DNA from: Cyanophora paradoxa
Taxonomy: Eukaryota > Glaucocystophyceae > Cyanophorales > Cyanophoraceae
NCBI GenBank assembly: GCA_004431415.1
Contig: QPMI01000296.1
Location: forward strand, 1-45,496
DNA length: 45,496 bases
Direction: 5' to 3'
Shown here piece after piece: positions 44,331 through 45,496 of the stretch. Position 1 is the stretch's first letter. Each line of letters opens with the position of its first letter. The notes under the pieces are model-generated. The model was given only the letters and a program-made list of their open reading frames with translations, did no database searches and was not told the DNA's origin. The translations under genes were made by a program, and so were the position numbers.

Positions 44331-45496
44331 ATGGCAGCGTACATCTCCGCGAGCCTCGCCGCTCGCTCGGCGGGCAGTGCAGCGTGCACGGAAGCCGCCG
44401 TGCAGTCGGTCGCATCGCCCCAGCAGCCGCGGCGCAGCGCGCACGTGCACGATCGCCGCGCTTTCCTGGGAAAGAGCTTGCATGCGACGACAGTGCAGCG
44501 GTTCGAGCTGTCCAGGCCATGGAAGCTCCCGGCAGCCCGGCAGCCGGCGCGCGGCCTGCCACGTGCGAGCGCGGAGGCCAGCTCGGCGGCGGAGGCTGGC
44601 GGCGGGGCGGACGAGGAGTGGGACTGCGTCGTCATCGGTTCCGGGATCGGCGGCCTCGTCTGCGCCGGCATGCTCGGGCTGTACGGCAAGCGCGTCCTCG
44701 TCTGCGAGTCGTGCGCCCCCGCCCGGTCGGAACGAGCCGGCCCCCCGCGGGCCCGCCGAGCTCCCCGCACAGGCACTCGGTCCCTGGCGGTGCCGCGCAC
44801 TCGTTCGAGCGCAACGGTGCTCGCGCCGCGCCGCGGGCGCCGCCAGGCGGCGCCGCGGAAGCTGAGCGCTGGGGGGGCGGGCAGGCTTCCACTTCGACAG
44901 CGGCCCGTCGTTCTTCTGCGGGCTGAGCCAGGAGGCGGGCTCGACGAACCCGCTGCGGCAGGCCCTCGAGCTCCTCGGCGAGGCCGACTCGCTCCAGTAC
45001 GTCCAGTACGACCGCTGGGACTACCACATCGGTACCCCCGGTGCCCTCCCCCCCCACCCCCGCCCCGCCCGAGCCCGCCTCGCCTCACCTGCACCCCTCG
45101 GGGGGCGTAGAGGACGGCCCCTTCCGTGTCATCACCGACGCGGAGGGGTACCGCGCCGAGGTGGCCCGCTTCTCCCCCCAGGGTGCCCGCGAGCTCGCCG
45201 AGCTCGAGGAGGTGGCGTACCCCCCTCCTTCGGAACCTGTCTTCATCCTTTCGACCCCATACGCCCGTCAGATCCTGAGGCCCTACCACGAGGCGGCCTG
45301 CGCGGTGCCGTACCCCTCCCGGCCGCGCGGGCGCCGGCCTGACGCGGGGGCCTCAGATCCCCGCGGTGGCACTGCGCCCGGACCCGGCTATCCTTAAAGT
45401 CCTCTTCCCCAAGTACGCCGCACCCCTCGCCAAGGTCCGCCCCCGTCCCGCGCCCTGTACCCCCCAGAGCTTCGTCCTGACCCCGCCGCAGATGGC
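44331..45496 (+). CDS. Carotenoid isomerase (CRTISO)-like FAD-dependent protein, 3' end outside window
   Basis: CRTISO-type enzymes isomerise cis-carotenoids such as prolycopene in plastids, using FAD. From ATG 44331 an Ala/Ser/Arg-rich leader (MAAYISASLAARSAGSAACT) looks like a plastid targeting peptide. The dinucleotide-binding motif DCVVIGSGIGGLVCAGMLGL lies at about 44625-44685, followed by GKRVLVCES. Exon 1 ends at 44710. Exon 2 starts at 44773 and continues HSVPGGAAHSFERNG, matching the PGGAAHSF block of CRTISO and related phytoene desaturase-family members. Next come FHFDSGPSFFCGLSQEAGST, ALELLGEADSLQYVQYDRWD and GPFRVITDAEGYRAEVARFS. The last readable exons give ALRPDPAILKVLFPKYAAPL and a new exon at the window edge. 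A related plant/algal FAD oxidoreductase of the same superfamily is the main alternative. Confidence 0.82.

Overview
This window is eukaryotic nuclear DNA from a very GC-rich unicellular organism, most likely an alga. Genes are cut into many short exons by 50-90 bp C-rich introns with GT...AG borders (donors often gtgcgc or gtccgc, acceptors often gcgcag or ggcag). Codon third positions are almost all G or C, and a plastid-type carotenoid isomerase is present. A pelagophyte-like stramenopile or a haptophyte would fit, but the clade is inference. Some conserved motifs sit in shifted frames, so either the assembly carries single-base indels or some genes are decayed.

Layout. (1) 1-6135 (+): 3' part of a soluble-adenylyl-cyclase-like gene (cyclase domain, P-loop ATPase, helical/TPR tail). 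(2) 6966-13287 (-): an acidic Ala/Glu-rich coiled-coil protein whose phase-0 exons were amplified as a roughly 1.1 kb cassette. (3) 14278-19125: a nucleotide-metabolism neighbourhood. It holds a CMPK2/thymidylate-kinase-like gene (-) with a second P-loop near its N terminus, a thiamine-triphosphatase/CYTH gene (+), and the N-terminal part of a viperin-like radical SAM enzyme (-). (4) 19354-24542 (+): a TPR-DUF4470-MYND protein, divergent from the viperin piece. (5) 24613-37923 (+): a small unrecognised gene split after its first exon by a 12.4 kb LTR-type element at 24814-37237. The element has 281-289 bp TG...CA repeats and a GGCAG target duplication. (6) 37924-40432: non-coding DNA with a GC-rich minisatellite. 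(7) 40433-44229 (-): a secreted PNGase F-like amidase with a PA domain. (8) 44331 to the end (+): a CRTISO-like FAD isomerase, divergent from the amidase across about 100 bp.

The most interesting region is the viperin/CMPK2 pairing. In animals, and beside some prokaryotic viperins, a CMPK2-type kinase is the genomic partner of viperin, which turns CTP into the chain terminator ddhCTP. Here the pair lies about 2 kb apart around a triphosphatase gene, but only the N-terminal third of viperin is visible. The second highlight is the LTR-type element, which has no recognisable gag-pol. It sits exactly at a splice acceptor, and its right repeat carries an ATG in frame with the downstream host exon. 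The third is the coiled-coil gene, whose near-identical cassettes differ by a cleanly present or absent intron.
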